Shown: positions 11,346 through 22,826, numbered from the stretch's first letter. The stretch is 64,000 nt of DNA from Mesocentrotus franciscanus (GCA_037976565.1 CP137675.1:8441447-8505446); one strand, 5' to 3'. Translations and numbers: made by a program. Notes: generated by a model from the sequence alone, not told the origin.

Positions 11346-12837
11346 TATGATCAATCATCATGAAAGTCAGCGAGAGATTCCTTTTTCTTGAATTTGAGCA
11401 AACATCAATACTTGTATTCAACTGGCAATAATACATTATTCACTATATTTAATGAACACATGTATTACCTTATAATATTTTTTTTTTTTACTTATACCTC
11501 ACTTCTAATTCACCGTCCTAAATTTAGCAAAAATTATTTGTAAGAGAACTCCTTTAAAAGTGGTGATGTAAGCTCTCATGTGGAATCCTATAAGACTGAA
11601 CTTATAATAACTAGACAAGTTCATAGTTATCTGATACATGCCTCAAAGACATTTTAAAAGTTTCTTTCATGCCTTCCCAATAATCAGAGAGTGTTGATAT
11701 CACTTCAGTTTGTTTAAAGCTTCAAAAGGATGGACATATAAGATGTGGTAACGGAAATAGCCCGAATCTAGCATATGGCTGATTTATAACATGGGATTTC
11801 ATCAATATGGCTCAGAATCTTTCAATCTTCTTGAGACCCGCATGAACATGTATGGTTCAAATTAATCTGTTACTTCAATGTTTCGAAGGAAAGAGTATAG
11901 AGATAATTTAGAGAAAAGCTGATTCATTTTCCTAACATAGGATTACATAAACAGGGAATAGAATGTAAAGCATTTGTTTGGTCTTACATTCCATGAATCA
12001 AATGTACAAGGCTTTGAAAACATTTTCCTGCTTTGAAGAAACAAAACTGTGATGGGAGAATCAAAGAGAGGAAGGTAGGAAAATGAACTTTGTCTATTTG
12101 CACAACTGGCCCACAGCAAACTTTCACTAGGTTTGGTGATGCAACTATTGCACAAATATGAATTGACCACCGGAAGATACCCCTCTGTGTATTCAGATAA
12201 TAAAGGGGGAAATATCCTACTTGAATATTGCTTGGAATATGGCCCTAACATATTTAAGTGAAGAATAGAGATTTACAACAGTGGAGTTTAAATTCATACG
12301 CAAAACCAGCTTTCATGTATCTCTCAGAAGAAGAAAAAACATGGTACCAAGGCGAGATGTTTCAAATCATGTTTGCATAGCAGGTCTGTAAGAGTCCCCA
12401 ATTCAATGTGGAGTAAATAGAAAAGCACATCAGAATTTTCTCATTTTTCTTATTCACTAAAAAGCATGAATTCTTAATGGACAATTTAGTCACAATTTTG
12501 GCAAACTATAGACCATTGCAGTGCTTCCTTTTATGTTGACCTTATAAGTGTTTTCCTTGATTTGACTATCATAACTTTACATAACTTATAACTTCCAAGT
12601 ATTCAATATTTCTATTCAATGCTGCAGTGTCAATGATTTGACATCAACTTGTTAAAGTAAGTGTGTGTTTGGTTCTCATCAAACCATACTACTGTACATG
12701 TAGTACATTAAATGCATGTCCGTGATAAATACAGACATTGCCACTTTGCCTCAATGTGAACTGCAAACATCACAAGTTGATGTTAATATATATGTGTGCT
12801 TTAGACTTTTACAGGTGTTATCGTTCAGATTTGATTT
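11346..12837. other. Gene-free AT-rich stretch
   Basis: A 102-codon minus-strand ORF (11,943-12,251) is the largest open frame, but it shows no motif, no repeat structure and no flanking splice logic I can trust. Otherwise nothing could be assigned. Confidence 0.45.
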
Positions 12838-12933
12838 TCATTTGGGACAGATTTTCACATCGCCATCCCAAAGAGGCAACTGTAATTTGAATCCATGTCC
12901 CTTCAAAGGAAGACCTGACCATTAGGCCAACTG
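12838..12933 (-). mobile_element. tRNA-headed SINE fragment, family B
   Basis: On the minus strand an A-box-like TGGCCTAATGGTCAGG and a B-box-like GGATTCAAAT are followed by CTCTTTGGGATGGCGATGTG and CTGTCCC. The post-head block aligns with the block after the 7SL-like head in the SINE at 51,278-51,461 (CGTCTTTCGGATGGTGACGT). The two therefore appear to share a body but carry different heads. It is short and decayed. Confidence 0.45.
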
Positions 12934-13018
12934 TATGTACATGTAGTATCCATGCATGTACATGTATAGCTTCGTAGCTACAAGACTGATGCATTACTAC
13001 CATGCTAATGAGCATGAG

Positions 13019-13389
13019 CAGAGCTGCCAACCTCCAGAACAGAAAATCAGTAATCACAAGGCTCAAAATCAGTAATTTTGGGAATAAATCAGTAATTTCC
13101 TATGCGACGCTATGAATCTTTAAAAAAATGGCGCGTCAACACCGCGCGGATGCATGTCGCATGATTATCTAAAAAATTTGGTGATGTTACTCACTTAAAG
13201 TTGCTAAATATTGAATTTCAGGTCATCACAACACATCAGTTTTCCATGAAAAATTGGCTTCTATTAAGAGAATACTTGATACTTTTTTTTTTTTTTTAAA
13301 TCCGTAATTTGAGACAACATTCCGTACTGCCGTAATGATCGTTAATTTCCGTACCAATTACGGGAAATCCGTACTAGTTGGCAGCTCTG
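13019..13389. mobile_element. TIR element with 6 bp target duplication
   Basis: Tips CAGAGCTGCCAAC (left) and its complement GTTGGCAGCTCTG (right) are perfect over 12-13 bases. The flanks carry the direct repeat CATGAG (13,013-13,018 and 13,390-13,395). The interior has repeated CAGTAAT and CCGTA phrases near the ends and no ORF. A solo end with a related GGCAGCCCTG tip occurs near 62,604. The superfamily is not assignable from this alone. Confidence 0.75.
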
Positions 13390-13395
13390 CATGAG

Positions 13396-13909
13396 TTGTC
13401 ATGGGAACAGGAATGAGACAGGAGAAATAACAACATGGTCCCACAAGACAATCCAAAGGTTTAAGTTGAAGGAGGCAGCAAAAAAAGTGTGATAAAATAC
13501 CCACACTACAACAAAAATGAGAGATTCAAACCATGGTTCGTGCGATTCTGACAGTGATTCAGTAATCAATCTTTTAATTTGATGTGCTATTTCATGCAAG
13601 TGAAAAGTCTGTGAAGCATGGCTGAAATGGGTGACCAGTATGCTACCCCAGCGGAATATGATTTAGCATGCATTATAATGAAATGTGTTTTAGTCCACTA
13701 CTCTAGTAAGCTAAACAGCCAGACAAACAAACCACCTGCTTTAAAACTCACCCTAAACCCTGAAAATCTCTACACAGGGCAGCACTGCAACCGTGCCGCA
13801 TTTCAGACCATGTATTTCTTATAACTTGGTTTCCTGAGAGGAGACCATGGATAGATCATGCCTTGCAGATAGATTTACCTGTACTACAAGTCATGTACCT
13901 TCTAGAACT
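13396..13909. other. Unassigned spacer
   Basis: No supported gene; two 66-68 codon ORFs show nothing recognisable. Confidence 0.4.
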
Positions 13910-13911
13910 TA

Positions 13912-14478
13912 CCGTAAATCTCCGTGTATAAGGCGCACCCGTGTATAAGGCGCACCCTTTTTTAGATTTAAAAAAAAAAAAATTATTATTATTATTATTT
14001 TTTTTTTTTTTTTTCACAGGTCTGTGTTAAAAAAACCCACGCGGGGAAGGTCTTTCATTTAACTGCTTGTGAACTTGTCACAAATAATAGGAACAATGTC
14101 GTTTTTTAGAAGCATGTGTAAGATCATTAATGTAAATTAAAAACAGTAGAGGACCTAGGATAGGACCTTGTGGTATGCCATGTGTAATAGAAGAAAAATT
14201 GGAGGAATTATTATAAACTACATATTGACATCTATTAGAAAGATTACTTTCAAACCAAGATGACAGACAAATTTGAGTGTTGTTCTAGTTTCCGAGTGGT
14301 GAGTCAACACACCGATTACTGAGCTGGGAGACATTGCCAGGCATAGTACCAGGTGGAGGGGCACAAATCGAAACTTTAATTTTTTTTTTTTTTTTTTGTA
14401 CCCGTGTATAAGACGCACCCCCGACTTTCAAATTTTTTCGGCGGCAAAAAAGTGCGCCTTATACACGGAGATTTACGG
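13912..14478. mobile_element. TA-flanked TIR element carrying a LINE fragment
   Basis: Tips CCGTAAATCTCCGTGTATAA (left) and its complement at the right are perfect inverted repeats, each flanked by TA (13,910-13,911 and 14,479-14,480). The phrase GTGTATAAGGCGCACCC is repeated twice at the left and once at the right. A TA target suggests the Tc1/mariner group. The interior is not transposase: it contains poly-A/T tracts bracketing a reverse transcriptase fragment on the minus strand, so the element probably received a retroelement insertion or captured one. Confidence 0.75.
14078..14270 (-). pseudogene. Non-LTR reverse transcriptase fragment
   Basis: Minus-strand translation gives LSSWFESNLSNRCQY and then IPQGPILGPLLFLIYIND, the conserved PQG-LGPLLF block just upstream of the catalytic YXDD box in non-LTR (CR1/L2/Jockey-like) reverse transcriptases. 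The frame then drifts and meets a stop before any YXDD. About 60 codons remain of a domain that normally exceeds 250. It lies inside the TA-flanked element, so it is a dead fragment. Confidence 0.8.
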
Positions 14479-14480
14479 TA

Positions 14481-15512
14481 GTTTCTTAGAACATATCGGA
14501 GAGAATTTCCCACATTGTTTGAAGATTTGTCTAGGATAGGGATTATGCATGTTCCAGAACTCAGTTTTCTTGAAGACAGTACATCTAGAGCATTCACGCA
14601 TTGTTCACAACATTGTGCTCACTAGACATCATACATATTCTAAAACTTACAAGTAAACATAGTTCTTGGAGGATACTATGTAGGGAATTCCTGCACTGTT
14701 CATTGCTTTGGATAAGTAACAGGACTATATATACACACCTTCCAGAATGTACGTTTCATAGAATATGGAGAATTTTTACAATAGTCACAACTATGTCCAT
14801 GTTTTAATACAGATCATGCATTTTCCATGACTTAGTTTACTTGAAGCTGGTGCATATATACCTACATTGTTGTTCAAAACTTTGTCCTACTAACACATCA
14901 CGCATCTTCAAGAGCTTACATTAGTTCTTATAGGGTAGATGTTAGAGAATTCCTGGATCACGCCTACCCAGAAGATCAATTCAAATCCTCCACTTAAATT
15001 CATACACATTGCACCCTGATCCCAACTCAATAAATAGTCTTTAATGGGAATCAAGCAGGAGTTGTAGAAAAAAATAGTTGTAGCAAATATTTCCTTTGCC
15101 ATAAAAGGATACTTCAATTCACATTGCCAACCACATGGTGTAATAACTGGGGCCTAGATAGCTTACTACAGTCTAAGTTATGTTTGTGAGTAAAATCTAT
15201 CAAAATGACCTTACTTGCAAGTTTTGCAATGACATTGTGAATTGGCTTTTGACACACATTTTGTAATTTCCAACGGTAAACTTCAACTATTTTTTCAATA
15301 TGTCTCGTATATATGACTTGATGCTGTTTATCAACCCAGAGCATTACTTATTTACGTTGCCCTTTAGCCTGAGCCTCACCAAGCTGCCTATATCCCTTCC
15401 AAACACACTCTAATGTTACTCCTAGGCTATTATGGTCTCTCCCTTCCACACAATCAAGCCCCCCATTCAGACTACTAAAATCCATCTTCTGGTTGTACAA
15501 AAACCATATGGC
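14481..15512. other. Gene-free stretch
   Basis: The sequence between about 14,490 and 14,940 shows weak recurrence of phrases such as ACTTA-AGTT-CTTGGA and CATTGTTC-ACA, suggesting an old, eroded tandem repeat of ~100-130 bases. I could not delimit units. No gene supported. Confidence 0.4.
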
Positions 15513-15517
15513 TATAT

Positions 15518-15732
15518 CAGGGGCGGATCTAGGATTTTCCAAACAGGAGAAGCCTTTAAGGCATGGGGTCTCCAGAAAATGTTGAACCTTAATATGCTCT
15601 ATGGTACATTCTGAGGCATTTCTGAATGCGTAAACTGAACATTTATGTGACTATATATTTCTTGTTTTTTTTCTTTTCCAGAAGGAAAAAAGGGGGGTCT
15701 TGCGCCCCATGCCCCCCATGGATCCGCCCCTG
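15518..15732. mobile_element. MITE, CAGGGGCGGATC tips
   Basis: Tips CAGGGGCGGATC and GATCCGCCCCTG are perfect inverted repeats, flanked by the direct repeat TATAT (15,513-15,517 and 15,733-15,737). A GGGGGGTCTTGCGCCCC segment lies near the right end. CAGGGG tips are common in hAT-like MITEs, but the apparent duplication is 5 rather than 8 bases, so I leave the superfamily open. Confidence 0.75.
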
Positions 15733-15787
15733 TATATGATGAGTACTAAATTTTTCCTGGGCTGAATGTCATATCAGAAAGCGTCAC

Positions 15788-15869
15788 GTCATCTATTTCG
15801 AGCCAGAAGAACATTGACTCTGTGTAAAAATGAAATGAGTTAACTCCCTTCTGGCTCCGACAGATGATA
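15788..15869. repeat. ~80 bp hairpin repeat, copy 5
   Basis: Arms GTCATCTATTTCGAGCCAGA and TCTGGCTCCGACAGATGATA retain the outer CATC/GATG segments. The stem is interrupted at AACATTGACTC against GAGTTAACTCC. Confidence 0.75.
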
Positions 15870-15939
15870 TACATGTTAGGACATGGACACCTGGACACAT
15901 ATTAAAGTGAAGCGTATATATTTGGGCATCGTTTTGAAT

Positions 15940-16057
15940 GAAAGCTTGATATCGAATCAGGGTCCTACTCTCGTCTGAATGTGGTATCATACAAAAACTG
16001 TATAACTGGGCGGGGCTTATCATGAGCATGCATTGCACTGATGATAGGCCAGCTTAA
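15940..16057 (+). repeat. Dispersed repeat R1, copy 1
   Basis: Shares an ordered set of phrases with 25,219-25,335: AGCTTGATA-GAATCAGGGTC, then CTGGGCGGGGCTTATC, then GATAGGCCAGCT. Similarity is strongest over the GGGCGGGGCTTATC block. No terminal inverted repeats were recognised, so the element type is unknown. Confidence 0.6.
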
Positions 16058-16674
16058 TGTCAATGGACCTCTTCAAAACTACTATATTTGAATGAAGTTT
16101 CTTTAGATGATGTAGTTATCCAGTGTGTTCACCCCCTTCACTATCTCTGTACACAATTTGCGTATAAACTTGCACCAGTCTGAACAAGCTATCTAGCCAT
16201 GCTCCTGCTCCCTGGCTACTATATTCCCTATGAAATGGAAAGATAAGGTAGCGGATTGATTTCTGGTCTCTTGACAATGGCAAAATAAGTAATACCTACC
16301 AGGAGAGCATGCTATGGTTGATTGGAACACATCTCCATGGCTCTCCAATCAAAATATCCTCGCTTTCATGCACACACCCCCACACATCCAGACCGTATAT
16401 CTTTTGAACAGTTGTAACATAATCCATGCGTGTGTGGACGTTATTAGTGGGAATATTTCTCTAATGAAATCCTGAATAAGGAAACATCCGTCGTGTTATC
16501 GTTTCCAAGAGAGATCATGCATTCAATTAGTATCACCTTGGAAAAACAAGAATTAGCGTGACCATGCTTGTCTTGACTGTCAGGCAGGAGACATATCATA
16601 AAGCTGGACAGATATATTTTCTGATGAGTACCTGGGAGATATCACATAATTTGCAGTCTCAGAGCACAGGGATA
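16058..16674. other. Unassigned spacer
   Basis: No supported gene or repeat. Confidence 0.4.
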
Positions 16675-17018
16675 TGTAGAGGTGTTGTGGTCACCCGACT
16701 GCAGATCACAAGGTACAGAGTTCAAATCCCAGCCGACACTAACGTCCTTTGGCAAGACGTTAATCTACATTTGCCACTCTCCACCCAGGTGTTAAATGGG
16801 TACCCGTTGGGATGCGAAAGTTAATGTAGTTTGCTCAGCATTGTGAGCTTCTGTAAAATGACGCCTGGCTGGAATGTTCCCCAGGGAGTGGAGAATGTGC
16901 ATACATTGTGTGCATGCAAGCCTGAATCCGATGACCGGGGTAATAATATACCTGTAAAGCGCTTAGAGACATTGTTGTTGTATTAAGCGCTATATAAAAG
17001 CAGAATATTATTATTATG
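16675..17018 (+). mobile_element. SINE family A, near full length
   Basis: A tRNA-like head with B-box GAGTTCAAATCCCAG is followed by the body (AACGTCCTTTGGCAAGACGT, ATTTGCCACTCTCCACCCAG, GGTACCCGTTGGGATGCG). The 3' end, AAGCGC-TAGAGACATTG then TTAAGCGCTATATAAAAGC, closes with an (ATT)n tail. This is the most complete of three copies in the window. The A-box region is weaker than in the 2.3 kb copy. The GCGCTATATAAA-ATTATTATT ending is typical of many tRNA-SINEs mobilised by LINEs. Confidence 0.8.
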
Positions 17019-17256
17019 ATTACCGGTATCACTTATCACCAATACTTTGTTGGTGCCTTCACTTTTGGAATCATAGCTCTTTGCTCATGTTTTAATTATG
17101 CTGAAAATTAATACCATTCATTCTTTAATTATGCTAATGGACATGCTAAGACTGCTGTGATTACAATTTCACATACCGTATACAAGTAATTGTTGCCTAG
17201 TGGCCCTAGAAACAAAGAATCCCATTTGGAGATTGTCACAATACTGAGTCTACATT

Positions 17257-17475
17257 ATGGCACTAGCTCTATAGCTCAGTTGGTAGCGCAGGGGTCTCGT
17301 AATCCAGTGACCCGGGTTTGAAACCAAGTCGATGCGCTAGTGCCATTTGGTAAGGCATTAATCCTCATTACCAGGTCCCTACCAGGACCTTAAGCCGTTG
17401 GTCCTTTGGTTGCTTACTAACAAGTATTTATGCTTTCTTAGCAGTCAGGTAAAATAACCACCACTACTACGATAA
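17257..17475 (+). mobile_element. tRNA(Thr)-like-headed SINE, family C
   Basis: An A-box TATAGCTCAGTTGGTAGCG, an anticodon-loop-like CTCGTAA (CGT, Thr-like) and a B-box GGGTTTGAAACC are in tRNA order. The flanking TGGCACTAGC and GCTAGTGCCA form a perfect 10 bp acceptor-like stem. The anticodon stem does not pair well, so this is not a working tRNA. A body follows (GGTAAGGCATTAATCCTCAT, TAAGCCGTTGGTCC, GCAGTCAGGTAAAATAA). The body differs from families A and B. Confidence 0.6.
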
Positions 17476-17587
17476 AGAAATGTTTATAGACCAAAAGCAC
17501 AGGAAAATTTTTCAAATATATTGCCAATAGGTATAATTGTGGGCATTCACATGAGAGTATTGATATTCAAACCTGTAACATACATGT

Positions 17588-17674
17588 ATTATCTGCTGAG
17601 AGCCAAAAAATGTTGATTCTACATGTATGTAAATTGATAAAGGTTAACATCCTCCTGGCTTTCAGCAGAAGATA
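17588..17674. repeat. ~80 bp hairpin repeat, copy 6
   Basis: Arms ATCTGCTGAGAGCCAAAAAA and CTCCTGGCTTTCAGCAGAAG pair with a longer AT-rich loop. The outer arm is CTGCTGA rather than CTGTTTG, a variant shared with the 20,290 copy. Confidence 0.7.
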
Positions 17675-17886
17675 CCTTTCTATTCTGCCTCATAAGCTAG
17701 TGGGCAAGAAACATTAGTGGTTACTCCCCTGATATAGTGTTGCCTTAAGAACTGAGCTTTCCTTTCATACTTAAGCGCAAGATATTATAGGATAAGACGT
17801 TTGTTCCCTACAGCACCAGACAGAGATGGCCTGTTTAGACTGCAGGAAATGTGTATGAAACTCGTATAAAAAAACATTGTATTTAA

Positions 17887-18074
17887 AGCCCCACTGCACT
17901 GCTTGTAGCTACTTGCTCCCTCTATATAGAAAACAATGCCTAAGCGGTGCCCGTTGGTCCCCCATGATCCTCTTTTTCTTATGTTAATTGAGAGCTGAGT
18001 CGATGAGATAACCACCTGTCAGTGACCACGCTGGGAGGTCTAATCTCTCCTGGCCAAACTAGTGCAGACAGCCT
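17887..18074 (+). mobile_element. TTAA-flanked MITE, family T2, copy 1
   Basis: It is 188 bp, flanked by TTAA on both sides (17,883-17,886 and 18,075-18,078). Tips are AGCCCCACTGCACTGC and, inward from the right, AGGCTGTCTGCACTAG. The second copy at 24,000-24,187 is in reverse orientation and exactly the same length. The interior includes GCCTAAGCGGTGCCCGTTGG and ACCACCTGTCAGTGACCACG. Confidence 0.85.
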
Positions 18075-18601
18075 TTAAAGAATATTTGTACAGTGTAAGA
18101 GGCATACAGACTAGACAACACTATTGTATAAAGAAACGTCATGTAGAGAAGTGGTTGTGAAGAGGTCAGTTGGCATGACAGCTGGCCAATCATCAGAGCA
18201 CAATCATGACGATCCCAATCCAGTTATACTGTTTTCGTACGATACAATGTTCACTCTAGAACGTTACACGATAATTCATTATACATTGTTCAGACTAGAC
18301 AAAAATTAATTAAATATAGCCATACAATGCATTTCGGTTGTCTGAAGGAGGGTAAGCGAATTCTAGTAGTCTGTAATGAACATGCATTCTGGGAGTGTGA
18401 GGTGGGGGAATTTTCCCTCCCTCATTCCTAGAAGTGAATTGAAAAGTCTGGAAATCAAATCAAGCCTTTATTCACCTCACAGAATCCTGCCATGTACATG
18501 CAGAAACATTGTATGCTAATGCATGTTTAAAGACAGCTACATGAATTGAATACAGAGAAGAGGATAATCATATATTTTCATACAATCGTAATCAATGAAA
18601 A

Positions 18602-18669
18602 TCGATTATCTGTTCAAAGCTAAAAAGGTAACACATATCTGTTTTTGCCTTTATGGTTTTCTGCGGACA
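18602..18669. repeat. Degenerate hairpin repeat, copy 7
   Basis: GATTATCTGTTCAAAGCTAA and TTATGGTTTTCTGCGGAC correspond in order to the two arms of the family, but only short stretches still pair. It is listed because outer segments and spacing (68 bases) fit. Confidence 0.4.
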
Positions 18670-19313
18670 ACAACTTCATAAAGAAGTCTACAACATCTGC
18701 TTCTAAGTTTGCAGTTCTATTCTTCACGTATGAATTTTAATTTTTACTTATTATTTTTTATTGAAAGTAGTTGCAGTATTCTAATACCTTTGATCTATTG
18801 ACAAGTTGTCAACAGCACAAGCTAAATGCATTACATATTTCAATTTTTCTGATATGTTTAAAGATACAGTTTGAAGGTTGACTGGAGTGGTGATGGCCTA
18901 AAGCATATAAACTACATGGACTTGATGAAGAATACAAGACTGATACACAACTGAACTTGTAAGTTTTCTCATATGATACTCCATAATTGTCAGGCCAAAT
19001 TCATGTCATGACTATTTTTTTTCTTAATTAAAAAAACCTTGTGAAATTCTTTCTATGATCCATCATCATCAATAATGCCTTTTGTATGTTCAAGGTAAGT
19101 TCTTATATTCTGGTATAAATTTCACAAATGACAATCTCTTATCATTATGATGGAGCATTACTTCTAACTATAACATTGTCCAAGATATCAAATTCTCATC
19201 TTGCTTCACAAATTAATTGTAACTGTAACCATGATTAGAACAGTTATGTTTCTCATGTGACTTTATGCCTATAGGCTAAACAGGAAGCCGAGTTCAACAA
19301 CTATGCATGCATA

Positions 19314-19381
19314 TTCTCCCTCCCTCCCTCCCCCCTCCTCCCCCCTCCTCCCCCGAGCTCTCTCTCTCTCTCTCTCTCTCT
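19314..19381. repeat. CT-rich simple sequence
   Basis: (CTCC)n grades into a clean (CT)n run ending at 19,381. Confidence 0.9.
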
Positions 19382-19753
19382 GATATGTCAAATCATTTCA
19401 AAATATTACAAAATAGATCAACATAAACTTTAATGATTTAAATATCAATTGTTCTTTGAATTAAAAAGAATGTAAAATAATCTGGAAGAAACACGTAGAT
19501 GATTCAAAACACCTGAACAAAAATTAAAGCAATGTCTTTGTGATCTGTGGCACTCAACAAGAGATGATCATACGACCCACTATATTCCTTCAGCTCATAT
19601 CCTGCATTGTTATTAAAATCTTCAAGCAGATGCCAAGTGTTTGCACTGAGGCCTTATGAAGTCATCTGTACACACTCTGGGAAACTTGGTGCAATTATCT
19701 TTTAAAGGGAGTGTCCAGATACAGAAGCATAGAAGGCTGTTACAATATTTTGA

Positions 19754-19906
19754 TCTGGGACCCGTTTCACAAAGCCTTTTTTCAATGACAAATGACAAAA
19801 ATCAGTGACAAATCTGCTGATGACCAATCAGAAGCAAGGATTTCAGTAGCTTATAACAAAAACTGTCATTTGTCACTAATGACAAGTTTTGTGAAACGGG
19901 GCCCTG
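19754..19906. mobile_element. MITE, GACCCGTTTCACAAAG tips
   Basis: Left CTGGGACCCGTTTCACAAAG and right TTTTGTGAAACGGGGCCCTG are inverted repeats over about 20 bases. The interior shows further inward symmetry (CAATGACAAATGACAAAA against TTGTCACTAATGAC), so the element folds extensively. There is no ORF. Confidence 0.75.
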
Positions 19907-20289
19907 GTATACGGTCGCAGAATGTTGCCATGGGCTGAAAAATGTTTTAACCCTTACCCTCCCTATGTAGTTGGTCCACATCTACAGAAGATTGACTAGA
20001 AAAGAAAGAGATTAATCAATTTATTTTTAATAGACCAGTTTACTAAGATATTCAAATTTTTAATGCATACTTTTTGATCAACGTTTGTTCTTGACAACCT
20101 GAAAGATTGCCTGAGGCTTGCCTGACATAGCAATAAATAATTTATGCAGACTGGATTCCAAGTATTGTAGTTCATTAGGTTAATGGAGTAACTCGTCACT
20201 AGGTCCCCAGGAATAAACATCCATAAATTTGAATATGTTAGTAAACCGGTCTATCTTTATGGTACTATGTGAGGGATGAAGGTTATATT

Positions 20290-20361
20290 CATGCTGAGAG
20301 CCATAAGGTCATTCATTCATATTCTTCAATGGAGTTAATGCCCTTCTGACTCTCTGCTGAC
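20290..20361. repeat. ~80 bp hairpin repeat, copy 8
   Basis: Arms ATGCTGAGAGCCATAAGG and CTTCTGACTCTCTGCTGA pair imperfectly. The right half (GGAGTTAATGCCCTTCTGAC) is close to family consensus, the left half eroded. Confidence 0.65.
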
Positions 20362-20639
20362 AAACTGATATTGTGCATTCAAGGTCCTCTGTGAAATTCT
20401 CAAACCAAAAATGAGACAAAAGGTAAGCAGGAATCAAGCAAATCTCACAGACCAGCATATCCTCAGTAACAAGACAGTTCTTTGGAATAATGTAAATTGT
20501 AACCAATTTAATATTTCATTTAATAATACATTCAGGAGGCAATATAAGAAACATTTAATTTGTTCCTATTGACTAATTTTAATTTGTTAAATATCTCTTC
20601 TTAAATTATCCTGTGGAACCATACCATACTGTTCGATGC

Positions 20640-20996
20640 TCTTATATGTTCTGTTATGTTTATGTTCTCATGTTTTATGTATTGTTTGACCAATCTCTAA
20701 ATTGTATAATAGTAATGTAATAACAATTTTCCAATTATCAACTTGTGTTTTTTTTATGTACACCCCTGTAGTCTGTCATTACTGAATTATGTATTATACA
20801 GTCTACTTTTCCCCTTTCTTCACCTTGTTTCTCATTGAATGCTATACTTGTTTTGTTTTTTACCTTCTTAATCGTTTGATTGAAATGTCATAGTTTTATA
20901 ATGTTTTTATTGCCCATTGACTGTTTATATATACACATTGTTTTAATTGATGTTGGAATTTGGAAATAAATGATTTGAATTGAATTGAATTGAGAT
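20640..20996 (+). mobile_element. 5'-truncated LINE 3' UTR (probable)
   Basis: A T-rich, ORF-less segment with repeated TGTTATGTT/TTTTATGTATTG phrases ends in GGAATTTGGAAATAAATGAT followed by a (TTGAA)n tail at 20,975-20,993. A polyadenylation-like AATAAA and a short pentanucleotide tail are typical of CR1/L2-like non-LTR elements. The 5' limit is uncertain and there is no coding remnant to confirm the family. Confidence 0.5.
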
Positions 20997-22746
20997 GAGA
21001 TGGTGCATGTATAAAACTGATTATTAAATCAAACCATTGCAGAACAAGGGGGAACTACGTACTAGGCAAGGACAATGGACAATGATTCATATTCTGTTTT
21101 CTGTATCGTCTCTTCTACATTGCACTTTGTGACGGCTTATTTCTATCATATTTTTTTGCTCTCTCTCACTCACAAGCTTGTACTATGTAACGTGGCTTGA
21201 CATCTTGTCAATAACCAAATATCAAAGTCATTTTTCAAAATGTGATTATCTCTGGGAGGCTCTGTTTTCCAGAAATAGCAGATGCAATTTGGGACAGGTA
21301 TGATGTGTGTTTGCCTTTAACTCACAAGCATGGATGTAATATATTTATCTATCTATAGCATAAATTGAAAAAGAAGGTTATTTTGTTTAATTGTCCCCTA
21401 CCATAAACATGCAAACATGAATTTAGTGGAAAGGATGTATGAACAGGTCAATGGTGTTCATGACTACTAAATATCCGTCTAACAATTCCCTCTGTAGTCT
21501 GTGTACTTAAAGGGATAGTTGAGTTTTGTTGCAGAGGGCGCTACACAAAATAATTTTTTGTGAGATAATGAAAAACTGAGTGTCAAATTTGAAAGAGCAT
21601 ACAATTTAAATGACTAAATCATCTTTGTTTGATCAAAATCGGTTCAGAGACGGCTGAAATATCCATAAATATAACCATTTCTAATATTTGTGGGGCACAC
21701 AAATATTCGGTAATTTTGAACCAGCTGTTGAAAAACGAGATAGTGCCTTATACGTTTTATTCCAGCCAATGCCAATATTGGCTTTTTCGTGTTGGTAATA
21801 ATACGCACAAACAGCCGGCCCGTGTATTGTTATTATTAATAAATTAATTAATTAACGGTCATCATATTTTTTTTTAAAGTGGAGCTGAATCGGTATGATC
21901 TTATTCAATCTAAATATTTGGTCCCAATAGATATAATAATTTACCAAATATATCAATTAGTAGGCGGTTCCCGGCAAAATTTGTATCATCACGTATTAGT
22001 CAAAACATATTCTTTCACATGTTTGGTAATGAGAGCTTCCATTTCATTATTTTGAGAGAGGGCATTTCCAAAACTGGTCTTTAGCTTTAAAATGACAAGC
22101 TTGATAATTATTTTGATAAGTTTGTATTTCAGGTTTAGCACCTTATAACATTTTTTGCAACTTTTACTATGTTTTGTTTTGTTGTCTCTGTATGTCTTCT
22201 TTCCTCAATAAGTACATAACAAAGGAAGAATTATCGATATGCTCTATCCTTCATACGGATTCTAACCATAATTCAAACTTTAATCAATCTACATCTTAAT
22301 GCTGTAGGCCTTTTACCAATTAGAGAGAGTATGGGATGGTGGATGGTGGATGTTAAAAATTTAGAAGATTATTTGAAGAATAGGACAGACTGAAATGTTT
22401 GTAAATCATTTGTGACATGGGTGGATACAGGGAGCCATCTCAAGTCATTCTTGATTAAACCTTTGCACCTTGGATTAACTATGACTCATGGCCATATCTT
22501 ACCTTAATGACATTGGCACTCTACAACAGAATATTTACTCTGTCTCACAGGGTCTCACCTTTGGTTTTGTAATAAAAAAGCATGGCAAAATATTAGCATA
22601 AGCAGGACAATGCAGAAATTCTTTGAACACATAAATGCCAGTACATATACAGCAGCTATACGATAACAAATAAATCTCTCTCAAGGGCCGACAGTGACAG
22701 AGAAACCAATTATCTCAAAGTACATTGTGCAAATCATTAAAGTGAT
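20997..22746. other. Gene-free stretch
   Basis: Near 21,509 a TTAAAGGGATAGTTGAGTTTT tip resembles the start of a TTAA-type element, but I could not identify a matching right end. No gene supported. Confidence 0.4.
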
Positions 22747-22826
22747 TTTGTCTGTTCGGAACCTGAAAGGTGCTTACTCTGTGTTAAAGAATATGACTTA
22801 ACACCCTTCTGGCTCCAAAGAGACCA
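22747..22826. repeat. ~80 bp hairpin repeat, copy 9
   Basis: Arms TTGTCTGTTCGGAACCTGAA and CTTCTGGCTCCAAAGAGACC pair with mismatches. The central ACTCTGTGTTAAAGAATATG matches the loop of other copies. Confidence 0.75.

Larger units (their letters stand above)
18079..19753. other. Gene-free stretch with CT-rich tract
   Basis: Contains a degenerate hairpin (18,602) and the CT-rich run at 19,314. No gene supported. Confidence 0.45.

Noticed and set aside
11943..12251. 102-codon minus-strand ORF
   Set aside because: Complex composition but no domain, splice or promoter support; chance frames of this size are expected in 64 kb.
17257..17343. A functional tRNA-Thr(CGT) gene
   Set aside because: A- and B-boxes are present, but the anticodon stem fails to pair and a SINE body follows directly.
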